Part shown: positions 63,443 to 64,000 of the stretch, in pieces
Layout: every line of letters starts with the position of its first letter
How positions within the stretch are numbered: the first letter of the stretch is position 1
From: Bacteroidaceae bacterium
GTDB taxonomy: Bacteria; Bacteroidota; Bacteroidia; Bacteroidales; Bacteroidaceae
Assembly (NCBI GenBank): GCA_024401185.1
Contig: JAKSLO010000002.1
Coordinates: 1-64,000, forward strand
Direction of reading: 5' to 3'
DNA: 64,000 nucleotides
Program-made: the position numbers and the translations under genes
Notes under the pieces: model-generated
The model's input: only the letters and a program-made list of their open reading frames with translations
Databases searched by the model: none
Told to the model about the DNA's origin: nothing

Positions 63443-64000
63443 ATGAAAAAGTATATTCTCGATTTAGAGGTTGTTGAGGTCACAAAGCCCCATCCGCGCT
63501 ATGCTCTCATCAAACTCACACGCAAGGAGGGTCAGCTTCCTGAGATGAAGCCCGGACAGTTTGCACAGCTTCGTGTGGATGGTAGTGCCACCACCTTCCT
63601 GCGTCGCCCTATCTCCATTCATTATGTGGATTATACAACCAACCAGTTATGGTTCTTGGTGCAGACAGTAGGCGATGGCACTCACGCCCTTGCCCGTCTT
63701 ACCCCTGGCAGTATGCTCAATGTGATGCTTCCCTTGGGTAATGGTTTTACTATGCCTCAGGATGCCAGCGAGCAGATACTGCTTGTAGGTGGTGGTGTGG
63801 GTTGCGCCCCTTTGCTCAACATGGGTAAGGCCATGAGCGAGATGGGTTGCCGTCCTACCTTCCTCATCGGAGCTCGCTCCAAGAGCGACCTCCTTCAGCT
63901 CGACCTCTTCGCTCAGTATGGCGACGTCTATGTCACCACCGAAGATGGCTCGTACGGCGAAAAGGGCTTCGTCACTCAACACTCCCTGTTGGCCGACAAG
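63443..64000 (+). CDS. pyrK: Dihydroorotate dehydrogenase electron-transfer subunit (partial)
   Basis: The first 186 codons; the gene runs off the right edge. PyrK carries FAD and a 2Fe-2S cluster and passes electrons from PyrD to NAD+ in pyrimidine synthesis. Seen: MKPGQFAQLRVDG, the FAD motif LRRPISIHYVD, QTVGDGTHALARLTPG, and the NAD-side loop LLVGGGVGCAPLLNMGKAM, then LIGARSKSDLL. The C-terminal cluster-binding Cys residues should lie beyond the window. pyrD is often next; this cannot be seen here. Confidence 0.92.
   Translation, partial: MKKYILDLEVVEVTKPHPRYALIKLTRKEGQLPEMKPGQFAQLRVDGSATTFLRRPISIHYVDYTTNQLWFLVQTVGDGTHALARLTPGSMLNVMLPLGNGFTMPQDASEQILLVGGGVGCAPLLNMGKAMSEMGCRPTFLIGARSKSDLLQLDLFAQYGDVYVTTEDGSYGEKGFVTQHSLLADK

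Overview
The window is chromosomal DNA of a member of the Bacteroidales, most likely the Prevotellaceae. The evidence is: promoters of the Bacteroidetes type (TTG, about 20 bp, TAnnTTTG) ahead of many genes and no Shine-Dalgarno signals; a MurF-alanine racemase fusion behind a GSCFA gene; dxs next to trkA; an AMP nucleosidase-holA pair beside a solo HsdR_N protein; and many secreted plant-polysaccharide enzymes. I infer a gut or rumen plant-fibre degrader. I cannot name the species from sequence alone. No rRNA, tRNA, CRISPR array, complete insertion sequence or prophage was recognised.

Layout. 0-2 kb: 22-bp tandem repeats, then an ATPase + DUF4435 (Toprim-like) pair that resembles the two-gene PARIS defence architecture. 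2-9.4 kb: a small membrane protein, a GH43-GH8 xylanolytic fusion with a lysine-rich tail continuing in frame beyond its stop, a His/Met-rich secreted protein and a histidine-kinase-like protein that lacks its catalytic residues. 9.4-18.4 kb: housekeeping genes (free Met sulfoxide reductase, trkA, dxs, GSCFA, murF-alr) and a deacetylase-like lipoprotein. 18.4-25.1 kb: a 1,630-residue protein joining a NERD nuclease domain, a second PD-(D/E)XK nuclease, an SF1 helicase and a methyltransferase-like domain, then a CotH-like protein. 26-35 kb: a GH2 gene convergent with a GH3-GH95-CE1 operon, together suited to trimming galactose, fucose, glucose or xylose and acyl groups from plant glycans; no SusC/SusD pair is present.

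35-47 kb: an S1/P1 nuclease, then two tandem 2.9-kb genes of unknown function that are apparently identical over 2,573 bp, flanked by related zinc-ribbon proteins; then the agmatine-to-putrescine genes aguB and aguA, plus a decayed aguB fragment 8 kb away. 47-55 kb: small lipoproteins, a YbjQ protein, a Nif3-CdsZ-type pair, a CE1 esterase with a vestigial second unit, and a biotin-dependent carboxyltransferase subunit. 55-59 kb: a clear cobalamin riboswitch leading an SLC13/DASS anion transporter, then a CBM48-CE1 esterase. 59-64 kb: HsdR_N protein, AMP nucleosidase, holA, an AT-rich non-coding stretch, a helix-turn-helix protein and the start of pyrK.

The strongest candidates for undescribed biology are the NERD-nuclease-helicase-methyltransferase protein, the duplicated 970-residue membrane proteins with their zinc-ribbon neighbours, and the B12-riboswitch-controlled anion transporter. 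All functions are read from sequence motifs by eye; no database search was run.
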